A DNA stretch of 64,000 nt from Adineta vaga (Eukaryota; Rotifera): contig CP075494.1 in the NCBI GenBank assembly GCA_021613535.1, positions 5,890,001 through 5,954,000 on the forward strand, written 5' to 3'. The notes below the pieces were generated by a model. The model had not been told where the DNA came from. It did no database searches and saw only the letters and a program-made list of their open reading frames with translations. Below, one piece after another: positions 33,683 to 47,279 of the stretch. Both the position numbers and the translations under genes were made by a program. The stretch's first letter is position 1. Every line of letters starts with the position of its first letter.

Positions 33683-34346
33683 GTTCTTCTTAGTGAATAA
33701 ATATTTGAAAAATGAGCAATCTAAATAAAAAAAAAAGAACGTTTTATAAAGATAGCTGTTCATGTTCTTTTATGTTTTAATGAGTGAAGATGACAGTTAA
33801 TGGAAGTGAGACGTAGGGTATGCTCTCAAGCGTATGACAACATGAGTGTTCAATATAACAACAAATATTTTGCACATTTACATCATTGGATCTTTTCATG
33901 CGGGGTGGCTATGAGTACACATATTTACCCTAGAGAAATATTTATGGATGACTATTGTCCGACTGACAAAAACTTACCACAAATATCATCTGAAACGGTA
34001 CCCGTTCATAATTCAAATAACTATGTCGATACGTTTTAACACGTTAACTTATCTTCGATCGCTCATCGTAGGGATACATTTTCATACTTTATTGTCTTTC
34101 AGGTACGTGCATGGATTTTATATACTATTTGTATCTGAATCGTATAATAATTTAATGATTGATCATATACGTATATTCATTTCGTCTATTTTCAATGTGT
34201 TTAACAAAGAACGCCATCTATGCTAACTATTGATTTGTTATTTCCAATATTCTTTTATTATGTATTGAAAGAAAGAAAACCGTTGAATTGAATGAATCGA
34301 AACTGAATACAGCTCATTCAATTATTATTTTCTCTTCATTTTCACG
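33683..34346. promoter_or_regulatory. divergent intergenic region between GPCR and SMC2
   Basis: About 660 nt between the starts of a minus-strand receptor gene and plus-strand SMC2. Two overlapping open frames on + (33800-34226) contain no recognisable protein and are not called. Confidence 0.4.
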
Positions 34347-37300
34347 ATGCATATACGTGAAATTGTTCTTGAAGGTTTTAAATCATATGCAACTCGAACA
34401 ACTGTCGGCCCATTTGATGAACATTTCAATGCTATAACAGGTTTAAATGGTAGTGGAAAATCAAATATTCTCGATTCAATATGTTTCGTTATGGGCATTA
34501 CATCATTATCACAAGTTCGTGCTCAAGCATTATCAGATTTTATCTATAAACAAGGTACTGCTGGTGTTACACGAGCTAGTGTTTCAATTATGTTCGATAA
34601 TCGAAATAAAGAACAAGCACCTGATGGTTATAAAATGTGTATGTTGTTTTTCTACTTCTTCGTTTATTTAATGAAAACTTGATTGTATCTTTGATTTAGT
34701 TGATGAATTAACTGTAACACGTATTGTTGAATCGAATAAATCAAAATATTTATTAAATGGGAAAAATGCTACTCAATCTGCAATACATGATTTATTTAAA
34801 TCAGTTTCATTAAATGTTAATAATCCACGTTTTCTTATTCTTCAAGGTCAAGTAACCAAAGTTTCTAAATCTAAACCACAAGAAATTCTTGGCCTTATCG
34901 AAGAAGCTGCTGGTACACGTATGTACGATCAAAAGAAAGCTGAAGCTCTGAAAACAATTGCTAAAAAAGATGATAAATTAAAAGAAATTCGTACAACAAT
35001 TGATACTGATATTACACCAACGATTAATAAATTACAACAAGATGAACAAAATTATAAAATGTATACGGAATTAAAGAAACGTTATAAATTAGTGAATGAT
35101 CAACTAATCGCCTATGAATATTGGCAATTGATAACATCAGTTAAACAAACAGAAACTGATGTCGAAAATATGGAAGAACAAACAGATGAATATCAAAAAC
35201 GAAATGGTGTTATTTCCGAAGAGATTCAACAAATTCATACTGAAGTGAAAAGTATTGAAAAAGAAAGAAATGAAAATGTTGGTAATGAAGTATCAGAATT
35301 ACAAACAGTTTATGATAAACAACTTGTTGAACTTCGTACTTTAACGAATGAAAATGATCGTTTAACAAAACAATTATCACAATATAAACAACAGTTAACT
35401 GATTCGGAACAACAACATAAACAATTGACAAATTCTATTGAACAATTAGAAAAAGATATTGATTCAAGTCGTGAAGAATTAGGTGAATTAGATAAGAAAG
35501 TTTTGACAGATACGGAACATGTTAAACAATTACAACGACGTCATGAAGCTGTTAGTACAGGTACAGCTGTTGTTGGAAGTAGTTCACAAGCTGTTGGTGG
35601 ACCTAATGATGATAGTCGTTTAACGAATAAAGAAAAATTAGATAAATATAAAGAACAACGTGGAGAAATAGCCACGAAAATCAAACAACTTCAACAACGA
35701 GTTCGTATTTTTCTCTATTTCGAATTTTTCTTCATGAGAATTCTCTCATCTAGATCGATCATTCTGCAGGAGAATTAAAAAAACTTCGTACAGAACAAAA
35801 ATCGGTTACATCAAAACAAGGAACATATTCGTCCATGCGTAATGAATTTGACAAGAAGAAAACAACATTAACTCAATGTGAAAAAGATTTAGCGAAGTTA
35901 CAATTTGATGTTGAACGTTTAAAACAAATCCGTGCTGATGTTCGTAATGATGATGAACATATGGCACGAGATCAAAATCGTTTACAACAAATGAAACGAC
36001 AAAATCATCAATTAGATTTTCAATATACAAATCCTACACCAAATTTTGATCGAACTAAACATGTTCATGGTTTAGTAGCGACATTATTTAATATCAATGA
36101 TAAAAAATATGCTCAAGCATTAGAATTAACTGCTGGAGGAAAACTTTTCAATGTTGTTGTTGATACAGATGAAACAAGTAAGAAGAAATTGAATTCATGA
36201 AGTTCTAAAAAAAATGACATTCTCTTTAGGTAAACTTTTATTCAAATATGGTGATTTGAAAAAGCGTATTACTTTTGTTCCATTAAATCGTATATCATCG
36301 AATTTAATACCAAAAAATAGAATCGAAGCAGCACGACGTGAATTAGGTGATCCAAATGCAATCTTTTTAGCAAAAGATCTCGTGCGATACAATCAATCGA
36401 AATATGAAACTTTAATGAATTATGTCTTTGGTTCAACGATTATTTGTTCAACATCAGCTATTGCTCAACGTGTAGCATTCGATGAAAAATTAGGTTTAAA
36501 TGCAATGGCAATTACACTAGATGGTGATGTCTATAATCCAGCTGGTATTCTATCAGGTGGTGATCGTGGTGGTGCAAATCGTGGACCAACATTACTTGAA
36601 ATTGTTTCTGAAATGAATCAATTAGAAGAAAATATTCGACAATATAATACTGATAATCGACAAGAATTAACTAAACTTGAACGTGATTATGTTCAATATC
36701 AAAATTTACAACAACAAATTGATGCATTGACAAATGAAATGCAATTATTAGAATTAAAATTGGCACAAAATGATGAACATCGTTTACAAACTGATATTAA
36801 TACATTAGAACAACAGGAAGTAAATAATAAAAATGAATTAGATGAACAACGTCAAGAAGAGAAGATGTTAACAGAAAAAATAAATGATCTTGAGAAATTA
36901 TTTAAAAATGAAGGTGAAGCAAAGAAAAAAGAATTAGCAGAAATTGAACAATTAATGAAAAAAGCTGAAAAACAAGTGGATTTAAGTCGAAAACATTTCA
37001 GAGATATGCAAACACATATCAAAGGTAAAGAATTCATTTTAATTTTCAACTATTTCTTAATGTTTCTTTTTATTTTAATTTAGATTTGGAAATGCAACTA
37101 GATACTCAACGAACTGAACTCGATACATTAATATCCGACATGGATACACTTCGTGGAACGATTGCCACTTGTACACAATCATTAAATGATTCAATACAAA
37201 TCCTCGATAATAAACAAACAGAAGCCGATGAATTATTATCAGATTTACAAACGAAACGTTCACGTTTAACTGAATATAACAATCGTATTCATTCGTTACA

Positions 37301-38257
37301 TCAAAAAGAACAACAATTAATCAAAGAACGTCGCGAAATTGAATTACAATTAGAAAAAAATAAACATTCTCTTGTTGATTTACAAAATATTGTCAAAGAA
37401 TCTGTTCGACGACGACAATTAATTATTGATAAACATGGCCGTTGGATTGAAGAAGAAAAGGAAAAATTCGGTGTACCTGGTGGACAATATGATTTTGCTT
37501 CAATGAATATTGCAAAAATGCAAAAAGATGCAAAAGATGATAAAGAAAAAGTAACCAAAATGAGTAAACATGTCGATGAAAGAGCAATGACTCTATTGGA
37601 ACAAAAACGAGCAATGTATAAACAAGTTCGTATATTTGTTATTCTTCCTTTCGGATTTGACATTTATGTGTTTTTTTTTAGTTATTAACCAAACAAAAGA
37701 AAGTATTGAAAGATAAAGCGAATATTGAACGTGTTGTTGCTGAATGGGATAAGAAGAAACAAGAAGCTTTACGAATTGCTTGGCATCGTGTTAATAAATC
37801 ATTCGGTGAAATATTTTCAACATTACTTCATAATGCAAATGCAAAACTAACTTCTTTAAATGGTCATTATGATGCTGATCGTGCACCGAAAGATCTTGTC
37901 TTAACTGGTTTAGAAATTAAAGTTCAATTTGGTGCATTATGGAAAGAAACATTAGATGAATTAAGTGGTGGTCAACGTTCATTAGCTGGTCTTTCATTAG
38001 TTCTTGCTTTACTTCAATATAGTCCTGCACCTTTATATATTCTTGATGAAGTCGATGCTGCTTTAGATATGTCTCATACACAAAATATTGGTTTAGTCAT
38101 ACGAAAAAGTTTTCGTAATGCACAATTTATCATTGTTTCATTGAAAGATGGAATGTTTTCAAATGCAAATGTTTTATTTACAACAAAATTCGTCAATGGA
38201 ATTTCTACTGTTTCTCGTGCTGAAAATGTTCCAAATAAGAAAACAAAAGAGAAATAA
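34347..38257 (+). CDS. SMC2: SMC2, condensin ATPase subunit
   Basis: Six exons, 34347-34638, 34700-35704, 35770-36177, 36230-37024, 37084-37625 and 37682-38257, all with GT-AG introns of 52-65 nt and matching phases, give 1205 residues (human SMC2 1197). The N-terminus [18 protein letters not shown] is diagnostic of SMC2. Walker [10 protein letters not shown] is at about 32-40, followed by long coiled coils. The hinge is in exons 3-4 ([14 protein letters not shown]-type [24 protein letters not shown]). The ABC signature [12 protein letters not shown] is near 1107 and Walker [13 protein letters not shown] near 1132. SMC2 pairs with SMC4 in condensin I and II to compact mitotic chromosomes by ATP-driven loop extrusion. 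All ATPase motifs are intact. RAB1 follows on the same strand 550 nt downstream. Confidence 0.97.
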
Positions 38258-38323
38258 CTTTTCGAATCAAATTTATGTGTAGATATTTTATGTCAGATTG
38301 AATAGTGTATATTTTTCATTAAG

Positions 38324-38329
38324 AATAAA
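38324..38329 (+). terminator. AATAAA poly(A) signal for SMC2
   Basis: Canonical hexamer about 67 nt after the SMC2 stop. Confidence 0.55.
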
Positions 38330-38805
38330 TTGTATTAAAGAAAAGAAAGGCGAAATTTGGATCGAACAAATATAACATTGCTTCCAGCTGTTTGCCTTTG
38401 AGTGATTCATCGTATTTGATTGGTCGTTCAATTGACCAATAGAATTGCATTTGAGATGAATATTTATAAATTAGTTATGCAATACATTTAAAAAACAATC
38501 TTTAACTTAATATTTGAATAATTTTATGAGATGAATCGATTTTTTTATGTTGTTGGATGAATTTTTATGAGTATTTATTTTGAAAAGAAAAAATCAATCA
38601 TCATAGTGGCTAAACTTATCTTGAAAAGGCTGACATCAACGTAGACAGCATACGAGTCATCATCATCATCTTACTCTCACCTGTCTATTTAACACCAGTT
38701 GATAATCAGATTTCATATCTTTTATATAATTTTATCTTCAGATCAGACAGAGATCTCCATCATCGAAACAAAAAGACAAACAAAGTGAAATAATTCACAT
38801 TCATA
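38330..38805. other. intergenic, RAB1 upstream region
   Basis: About 475 nt between the SMC2 poly(A) signal and the RAB1 start, with the RAB1 promoter or 5'UTR expected here. No coding frame. Confidence 0.4.
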
Positions 38806-39774
<969 letters not shown>

Positions 39775-40870
39775 AAAAACAGAATATGGAAAAAAGCAGA
39801 AGAATTTCTATGAAATATGCCGGCTGATATTTATGCACACAAAACTAAATCTATCTTCTATATTTCTTTTTTTTTGCGATTTCTTTAACTCTTTGATTTT
39901 CGTTCCGTTTTCTCTTGTTCGATGTCGTTACATAATAAACTAAACAACATGCATATAAACATAAAAAATCAGTCATCGGCCGTCTATAAAAAGAAAAGAT
40001 ATAGAAATTCCATTTTTTTCTCTTTTTTTTCTTTTTCTTTTTCATTTGATCGTTTATTTTTAATTCGGAAACAAAACTTAACTATGAAAATGTGTAACTG
40101 AAGCTATCTTTCTTTCTGTCTCTCTCTCTCTCTGTCCCTTTTCTTCGTTCGTATTGTCTATTTCTGAATATGTTGATGATGATGAATATATACATATATT
40201 ACTTTTGTCTTTTTTTTTTTTCGTTTTATCTATTATTGATCGTTCTAGTTTCTTTTCTTTTTCTATCTACGTATATCATCCATATTGTTTATTTGTCTCT
40301 CGTTTACTCTTTCTCGTGGCCGGCAATAAAAAATACAACAAAATAAGTTTTACATTAAATCAATATGAGAAAAATCGAGATTAATAGTATTTATTATAAC
40401 ATATCAAAAGTAAATGTTTAAGACCAAGGACATCTTTTAATGCATTTCTTTTTCGAGATTCATCACTAGTTCCAAATTGTGAGTATTTTTATCTTAAATA
40501 TTCATACATCCAAGTTCGTATGCTGACCGATACAATCGAAAACTTGTCAAGTATTTCAGTCAAATATGAACGAAAAACGATCATAATTTCTCGGCTACTT
40601 TCTATAAGATGAAGAACAAATGCAACAATAGAAAAGAATAAAAAAACGTCCTTTCGACATAATTTGTCAATAGAATGATAGATTTCTATAGAGCTATTTT
40701 TATTAGATTATCAGTATTTGCTCAAGTGGTACGACTCGTATATCATTAGAGGTCGCTGTTTTACATTGTTCATTGAAATTCTGGAGGTTAAAATCTAAGA
40801 TATCCTCAGTAACGAAACAAATAATGTCTTCTTTCATTCTATCTCCGTATTAAACTGTGAAATTTATACG
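39775..40870. other. 3'UTR and intergenic region, T-rich
   Basis: About 1.1 kb after RAB1, with long T/C-rich tracts (39865-40320) that may be part of the RAB1 3'UTR. Open frames here are low-complexity. No gene called. Confidence 0.4.
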
Positions 40871-43028
40871 ATGACTAGTGCTACATTAATTGATCACTAT
40901 AATTCTCATGATAATTTCGATAAACTTAGTCAAACTTATCCTTCAACTACTGATCATACTTCTGACTACAATGAATATGAACAAAAATTACGTGAAAAAG
41001 TTGAAAGTGATAATCGAAATGGTAATTCATCCTTTCTTGACACAATCGAAGGTCTCCGTCGAGAACAACGTGCTCGATTAGCAAAAGTTGAACACGATTA
41101 CTATAATCAATTGACAACATCGACTTCGCTTCATATCCCAAATGATTCACACGAAGTACACATCAACAAAAGACAAGAACAATTAGTAACATCAAAACCA
41201 CCTTTACCAAAGGCAACTCGTCCATCTGCTTCACCTGTCTTCTTAACTGAACAACGTGCTCAACATCGTATTCATCATCGTCCAACATCTGAGAATATTG
41301 TTCGAAGACATGATGATGACATTGCTTTTTGTCCACATCGAACATCCATTGGAAATACAACAACAACAACTGTCCATGATCTAACGACAGATCATGTTCG
41401 AAATCAACTTAAAAGTATGTGGAATGAATTCGAATTAGATGATTATATGGATCGAAAAAAGTAAATTATGTCTTAAGTTATTATTTTTTTCTACAACTTT
41501 TATTTCATAGAAATCGCCGTTCAGACACAGCAGCAAGCTGGGCTGGTCGCATAACAGTTCCGGAACCATTTTCTCTAACAAACAGTATAAATATGGATAA
41601 TATACATCGAAAAAAATGTATGTATGAAATTGAAGCAGCGAAATTACAAAAAGAAGTCGAAGATGAAATGCATCTAAGTTATTCATTTAAAGGTAAGCTT
41701 TCTTGCAAATGACCTTGAAAAGGATTATCAGATTCACTTTATAAGCATGCAAAATGGTTCTACTTGTAATTTATATATTTAGCTAAAAGTGTTCCAGCAC
41801 ATGTTCATTTACCTCTCTATGAACAGATGCAAGAAGATCAACGTCTTCGAAGTGATCATGTTCGTCATATGACGAAAGAATATTTAGCATCAATATCCAA
41901 ACCATTTGCTTTTGAATCACGTGAAAAAGCTAAAACAATTATTCGACGACATTCATTTGCAGGTGGTGATATGCTCCGATCAGAACCAAGATTCAAAGCA
42001 AGACCTTTACCAGATTTTTATTATCGACAACAAGAAGAAAATGAACTGTATGTGAAAGTTTTAAATCTATCTATCATAATTTTGCATCTCCTCGTTGTTT
42101 TCTTAGATCACAAGAAAAAGACTTGCATCGTTCAGTGAGAAAAGATATACGTGCTAAAGAATTACTTCGTCAATCTCGTACACCATTTAGTAGTTTCAAA
42201 CCAAATTTTACTCGTCGTTCAAAGAGTGCCAGTGATATTGCACGGTTTCGTTATCAAGAGCATTCATTTAAACCGAAAACAAATGGTTACTATCTTCCCA
42301 ATTATGATAAGAATTATTCGAATTTTCTACGTACAATGGAAGAAAAAAAACGTACACGTTCACCAACGAAATGCAAACCATTCTTATTATATACAAATAT
42401 GATTCCATCAAAGAAAGATAAAGTTCTTGCTGATATTCGCAATGATGCACAAACGCGACATGCCGAAACATTTCGAATAAAAGGAAAACAAATGCCAACA
42501 AGATCAACATCCATTGCTAATCTATCAGTAAGTCTTCAGAAATCAGAACCTATTCCAACGAAAACAACTGAAGCACAACGATTACGCGAAGCTGTTGGAA
42601 AGAAAAAACGACGTGAAGAAGACGTCAGAAATAGTGTTGTAGAAATCCATCAAAGATCAAAATCGGCTAAAGAACGACGTGTAAGAGAAGCAATTCTTCA
42701 ACGAGGAGATTTACAAAATAGAGCAACTGTTGCTAAAGCAAAACGAGATGAAAATGTAAATATAAAAAAAAAACGTTTGTCTTAACTTTTAACTTCAATT
42801 TCTTTTCAGACTCGTAAACTTCGACAATCGATACGTCAAAGCGAAGATGATTATGCAAAAAAATTAGATGAAATGAAAGAACGTGTTGAACAACGTCCAC
42901 TATTGCTCGAACAAGATTCACGAAGAAAAGCTGTTGAAGAATTAGAAAAGAAAATCAAATATGCAATGGATATTGCCAATATTAAAGAAAGTGATTTACG
43001 ATTTGTAAATACAAATTATTCATCATAA
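40871..43028 (+). CDS. FAM161A: FAM161-family centriole/cilium microtubule-associated protein
   Basis: Five exons, 40871-41460, 41511-41692, 41783-42047, 42107-42755 and 42810-43028, give 634 residues with matching phases. The FAM161 (UPF0564) motifs appear in the family order: ITVPEPFSLT (exon 2), SKPFAFESREKAK and FKARPLPDFYY (exon 3), RAKELLRQSRTPFSS (exon 4), then basic coiled-coil sequence with several R-[ST]-[KR]-S-A-S-like pieces and a charged C-terminal helix. FAM161A binds microtubules and lines the inner wall of centrioles and the ciliary base in vertebrates. Rotifers are heavily ciliated, so a ciliary role fits. The N-terminal 190 residues are polar and variable. Choice between FAM161A and FAM161B is not possible by eye; a single ancestral-type gene is likely. 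Confidence 0.85.
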
Positions 43029-43091
43029 AAAGAAAAACTATTTTGATTGTATACAGATCTTTATGGTTGCTTAAATTTTGTACGTCAGTTT

Positions 43092-43109
43092 TATATATAT
43101 ATATATATA
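43092..43109. repeat. (TA)n microsatellite
   Basis: About nine TA units in the FAM161 3' region. Confidence 0.75.
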
Positions 43110-43633
43110 AATCAATTGCTAATTGTTTTTTTCTAATACATATGAATCTTTAGATATATTTGCTTAATAAATTTTGTTCTTGTTAAACAATTCTTTATTT
43201 TGGTAATACGAGGAACAAATATATATCTATTGCAATCAAACGAACGAATTGCACTTTTGTTTAAGTTCGTTGTACTTTTTTTTCATTTCAGCGGTTTCAT
43301 GTTTGCTTAAGTCAATCTTTGTTATTTCAGTAATCATTTACTATTGAAGATTCACGGTCAATACAAGTATAGCATGTAACAGATTGGCCAAATGACAGGA
43401 ATGACGTCGTTTCTGAAAAGTTTCCGCCCCTTCTTTTCTCTGCATAGCTTCTATCATAGAGCTAAACTATTTTATCTGTATGACGTTCAACGAGAAAAGA
43501 TTTATCTCACTTTTTAGAACGATTTGTTTGCTATGATGGATATTCGTTAAACGAGATCGTGCGAAAACGAATGACTCTATGTGTTTGACGTGTCTTCGTT
43601 GACAATCAGAAAACAATTTATGACGTTTAATAA
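43110..43633. promoter_or_regulatory. intergenic, SLC35A4 promoter region
   Basis: About 520 nt between FAM161 and the SLC35A4 transcript leader. Contains TGACGT motifs near 43403 and 43482 (CRE-half-site-like). No coding frame. Confidence 0.3.
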
Positions 43634-43933
43634 ATGCCTAAAATGAAATCGAACTTTTCATGCTTTCTATCATTGTATTTTGCACCATATGTTATTTGTT
43701 CGATTTCGTGTTTTGTTCTAATGATAATTGTCTACAAAAGCAGCTGGTCTCCCACACAAAATATATCATCATCATCATCATCAGAACAGTATAGTATATA
43801 TTTCTTTCCTTCTCAAGAAAATAGAAGAAAGAAGATTTTTGCTGTATTTTCCCGTCATCGCGTCGGTCAACATTGGCTCATCCTGTTCTGTTCTGTTTCC
43901 TTCAAGAAAATCATTTCTTTTCTTATCTCATAA
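43634..43933 (+). CDS. long upstream ORF of SLC35A4
   Basis: An ATG-initiated open frame of 99 codons (second ATG at codon 4) lies in the leader of the SLC35A4 gene, in a different frame, and ends with TAA only 4 nt before the main ATG. It encodes a hydrophobic segment (YFAPYVICSISCFVLMIIVY), a serine run from a (CAT)n repeat, and a basic tail, so a small membrane peptide is possible. Vertebrate SLC35A4 mRNAs also carry a translated uORF of about 100 codons, but I see no sequence similarity to it. It may simply control reinitiation at the main start. Confidence 0.4.
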   Translation: MPKMKSNFSCFLSLYFAPYVICSISCFVLMIIVYKSSWSPTQNISSSSSSEQYSIYFFPSQENRRKKIFAVFSRHRVGQHWLILFCSVSFKKIISFLIS

Positions 43934-43937
43934 AACG

Positions 43938-45098
43938 ATGCAACTTGCCAGTAGTACTACCAATCTTGGTTTAGCTATGTCTGATTCTTCCCATCATGAC
44001 GATGATGGTAAAACATTAATTCTATCCATAAAAGAAGATGTTATAAATTTTAAACAAAAATCTGAAGAAGTTTTACAATCTATCGCGTTTCGTGCAATGA
44101 TCTTTTTTCAAATTATTGCATATGGATCCTATTCTATATTGGTTCATCTATGTGAAGAAAATAATGTTATTACATTTTCATCAACAACAATGAATTTCAT
44201 TGTTGAATTTGTCAAATTATCTTTTTCATTATTTGGTGTGATTTATTCATCAGCAACATCAACCATTGATTTTTCTCTAAGTTTAAAACAATGCATAGGT
44301 TGGTTTAGACAATCCTTACCTTATGCAATACCAGGAATTTTATATTTTATTAATAATAATCTTGCTGTACATATGCAAGTCTATATGGATCCAGCATCGT
44401 ATCAAATTCTAGCTAATTTTAAAATATTTACAACTGCAATTCTATATCGATTATTAATTAAACATAAATTAACAAGACAACAATGGTTTGCCTTATCATT
44501 ATTATTCTTTGGTGGAGTTGCATATAGTCTCGGTAAGTACGAATTGATATACAAAATGATTTGAATGAATTATTTTTATTTAGGAACTATCAAAAATTCA
44601 TCAGTGATGTCAAAAAGATCATCTGCATCATCGACACATATGCGTGAAATGTATATTCATCCATACGGTATTCCAATGATTGGTATTTATTGTACATTAA
44701 GTGGTTTAGCTGGTGTATATAATGAATACATTCTTAAGAAACATTATAATGAATCATTACATGTTCAAAATATGTTTCTTTATTGTTATGGTACGATTTT
44801 AAATTTTATTCCAGCAATTGGTGCTGCAATCTTATCTTCACATACAACTCGTTCGTTTAATCCATTTCGTGGCTTTTCATTTTATACTTGGTTAATTGTT
44901 TTAACACAAGCATTGAATGGTTTGTTCATGTCTGTAGTTATTAAACATTCATCGAATATTGTTCGATTATTTGTTATTTCATTTTCATTAGTTGTGACAG
45001 CAGCTCTTTCATTTTTCATCTTTCATATTAATTTCAATATTTATTTCTGTTTTTCATTTGTAACAATGACTTGTGCTCTTTCACTTTATTATTCATAA
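43938..45098 (+). CDS. SLC35A4: SLC35A4-like nucleotide-sugar / CDP-ribitol transporter
   Basis: Two exons, 43938-44532 and 44584-45098, joined by a 51-nt intron after YSLG, give 369 residues. The open frame reaches further upstream but without ATG, so 43938 (MQLASSTT) is the start. About ten membrane helices. Diagnostic SLC35A blocks: FINNNLAVHMQVYMDPASYQ, LANFKIFTTAILYRLL, GLAGVYNEYILKKHYNES, the QNMFLYCYGTILN helix, and LTQALNGLFMSVVIKHSSNI followed by VRLFVISFSLVVTAALS. The pattern MDPASYQ and SSNIVRLFVIS is that of SLC35A4 rather than A1-A3. The family exchanges nucleotide sugars across Golgi membranes; SLC35A4 has been linked to CDP-ribitol. The stop TAA overlaps both its own AATAAA signal and the last codons of HEMK1 on the other strand. 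Confidence 0.88.
45085..45090 (-). terminator. AATAAA poly(A) signal of HEMK1
   Basis: On the minus strand AATAAA begins 2 nt after the HEMK1 stop (45095-45093), inside the last SLC35A4 codons. It mirrors the plus-strand signal 12 nt away. Confidence 0.6.
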
Positions 45099-45984
45099 TA
45101 AAGAATTTTGTTTTTTTCCAGAAATAACACGTGGTAATTGACTACTGTCCAATCGAATTTCGATTTGTTCGAAATGAGGTTGTAATAATTCTTTGATTTG
45201 TGTAACATTAAATTGTGAACATTCAAATACAAGATAACCTTGATCTTTAAGCCAACCATTGACAGCACGAAGAATAATTTCGGAATAGAACTTTAATGGT
45301 GGATTGGCAAAGAGTGCCATGGAAGGTTCATGAAAGATTCCAAGATTACATTGAGATAATTGATCATCAGAAATGTAGGGAGGATTGGAAATAATTAGAT
45401 CGTAGGAAGAATGTTCGAGAAAATGAGAATGGAAAAGATTGCCACGATGAAATTGAATATTGTGACAACGATGAAGATGTGCATTGTTCCGAGCAATTCG
45501 TAGAGCAGATGAGCTAAGATCACAAGCATGAATTTCCCAATGAGGAAATCGCCGAGAGAGAGTGACTGATAAACAACCACTGCCAGTACCGATCTCAAGC
45601 ATAAATTGTTCTAAAAAAAAAGAATAAGCTTTTATTACTGTTTGATTTAAATACATCTTGAGATTTACTATCTATATTCTGTTGATAAAGTTGTTGAACA
45701 TGATGAATAAGTGTTTCGGAATCACGACGTGGAATAAGAACATGTGGATTGACAATAAATAATCGATTACAGAACATTGCTGAACCACAGAGATATTCAA
45801 TTGGTACATGACGATGATATTGACTGATCAACGAACGAAATATTCCGAATAATGATTTCGATTTGACTTGACGAGTTTGAGAAAGATGACATAGATGTTG
45901 AGCACGAGAAAATAACCAACGGTATACATATGTAGTTGATTCATCAATTGTACTACGACGAAGAAGATATTTTAACGAACGCAT
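45093..45984 (-). CDS. HEMK1: HEMK1, release-factor glutamine N5-methyltransferase
   Basis: Two exons, 45984-45669 and 45610-45093, with a 58-nt intron, give 277 residues. Motifs: an N-terminal helical domain with PIEYLCGSAMF (the release-factor-binding part), HVLIPRRDSETL, SAM-binding EIGTGSGCLSV, DLSSSALRIARNNA, and the catalytic NPPY in LIISNPPYIS. HemK/PrmC enzymes methylate the glutamine of the GGQ motif in class I release factors; HEMK1 acts on mitochondrial factors. The arginine-rich start (MRSLKYLLRRS) could be a mitochondrial presequence, though it is short. It overlaps SLC35A4 tail to tail by 6 nt (45093-45098). The donor at 45668 was preferred over a closer GT because it gives a normal intron length. 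Confidence 0.9.
45097..45102 (+). terminator. AATAAA poly(A) signal of SLC35A4 overlapping its stop codon
   Basis: The TAA stop at 45096-45098 provides the first bases of AATAAA. The hexamer therefore lies partly inside the coding sequence and over the HEMK1 tail. Confidence 0.6.
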
Positions 45985-46865
45985 TTCTATGTTTCTCTAT
46001 GTCATAAAGACGAATTATATATTCTTGTTTAGTTATTTATAATGTTGAAATGAAACGAGAGAGGTCGTTATGAATCATCGTAATGTATCAAGTATTCTTT
46101 GAAATTTATGGATAAGATCTCAAATACGAGTAGTGCTTTGAAAAGTGATATTTGTTGTAAAACGAATATGATTAGAAATAGATATTTCAGTAGAAACGAG
46201 AAGTCTCTTATGTTTCAATTGACAATAGATGTATGTCTGTTAGGTGGTATTAATATTAATAAATAGTGCAACACTTGTATGCATAAACAAATACGTTTTT
46301 CAATCGCTTCAGGCGACCTACTGACATCATGGTTTTATTTTGTTCAAGCATTTTTGTAACAAAACATGACGAGCGAATAGCAAAACCCCTAGTTTAATGT
46401 ATCATACTATTCTATTTTAATGTGCAATACCATTACGTCTCACTGTTCTCATCTATCAGCAGTATATTAATAAAACTGCATTTTTTCTTTTTAGTTTTCT
46501 GCACAATTTCATACACACTTAAGACATTTTATCTTATTGCAAATATACTGCACTTCGAAAAATCGTCATAAAAAGAAAGACAAACAAAAGATTTTATTCC
46601 GCGAAAAAGTAACAACGTAACACTTCCTAACAGAAACGAAAAGCGCTTAAAATCTTGTTCGTTTTACTTCACTAGCGATAAATCGAGAGAGAAAGAAAAA
46701 AAAACAATGGTTGTACAATGAAAAAGTATTTGTTTTACAATACACTTTGTTTCTTTCACTAGTATGTGAATGCTCTCAGTATTTCAATAAAATATCTTGC
46801 TATATTCACCCATAATTATCTTTATATAAAAACTGAAAAATAAATATAAATTACCTTTCATCACA
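45985..46865. promoter_or_regulatory. divergent intergenic region between HEMK1 and ART-TPR copy 2
   Basis: About 880 nt between two gene starts; AT-rich with no coding frame. Confidence 0.4.
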
Positions 46866-47279
46866 ATGGCTACTAATGAACCATTAAACACAGGACGATG
46901 AGATCTTCGTCCAAATGAAATTTTGGACAACAAAGAAAATATTCAACTCATCTGGCTCGATGCAAATATGGAGCAATCACAAGATTGTCTTCTTACTCAA
47001 ACAATGTTGATTGAACTCAATCCAGCTGTGCAGTTCTATTCAAATTTTAATCGATGTCTTGACTTGATCAAGTCTATCAAAGATGAACAAATCTTTCTCA
47101 TTGTTTCAGGTGCCTTTGCACGACGTGTACTTTCACAAACTCATCATCAACGAGTTCTCGTCGCTGTTTTTATTTTCTGTTCTAACAGTCAATATCATCA
47201 ACCATTAATGCAAGAATACAGTAAAATCGTTGGAATCTTCACTGATTAACAGACTTTATTAGAAGCTATTCGAGAAAAA
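46866..47279 (+). pseudogene. broken 5' part of ART-TPR copy 2
   Basis: ATG 46866 opens a frame matching the start of copy 1 (ENIQLIWLDANM, IFLIVSGAFARR, VAVFIF) but meets TGA at 46899-46901 (codon 12) and TAA at 47247-47249. Both stops are in the same frame as the downstream 734-codon ORF, with no shift. There is no GT-AG pair that would remove either cleanly. The alpha/beta N-terminal domain is therefore lost or made only by readthrough. Confidence 0.7.

Noticed and set aside
33800-34226. Two overlapping plus-strand frames upstream of SMC2
   Set aside because: No family resemblance; they lie in the promoter region and overlap in different frames.
43634-43933. uORF as an orthologue of the vertebrate SLC35A4 micropeptide
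   Set aside because: Length is similar but no shared sequence pattern was seen; only the arrangement is comparable.
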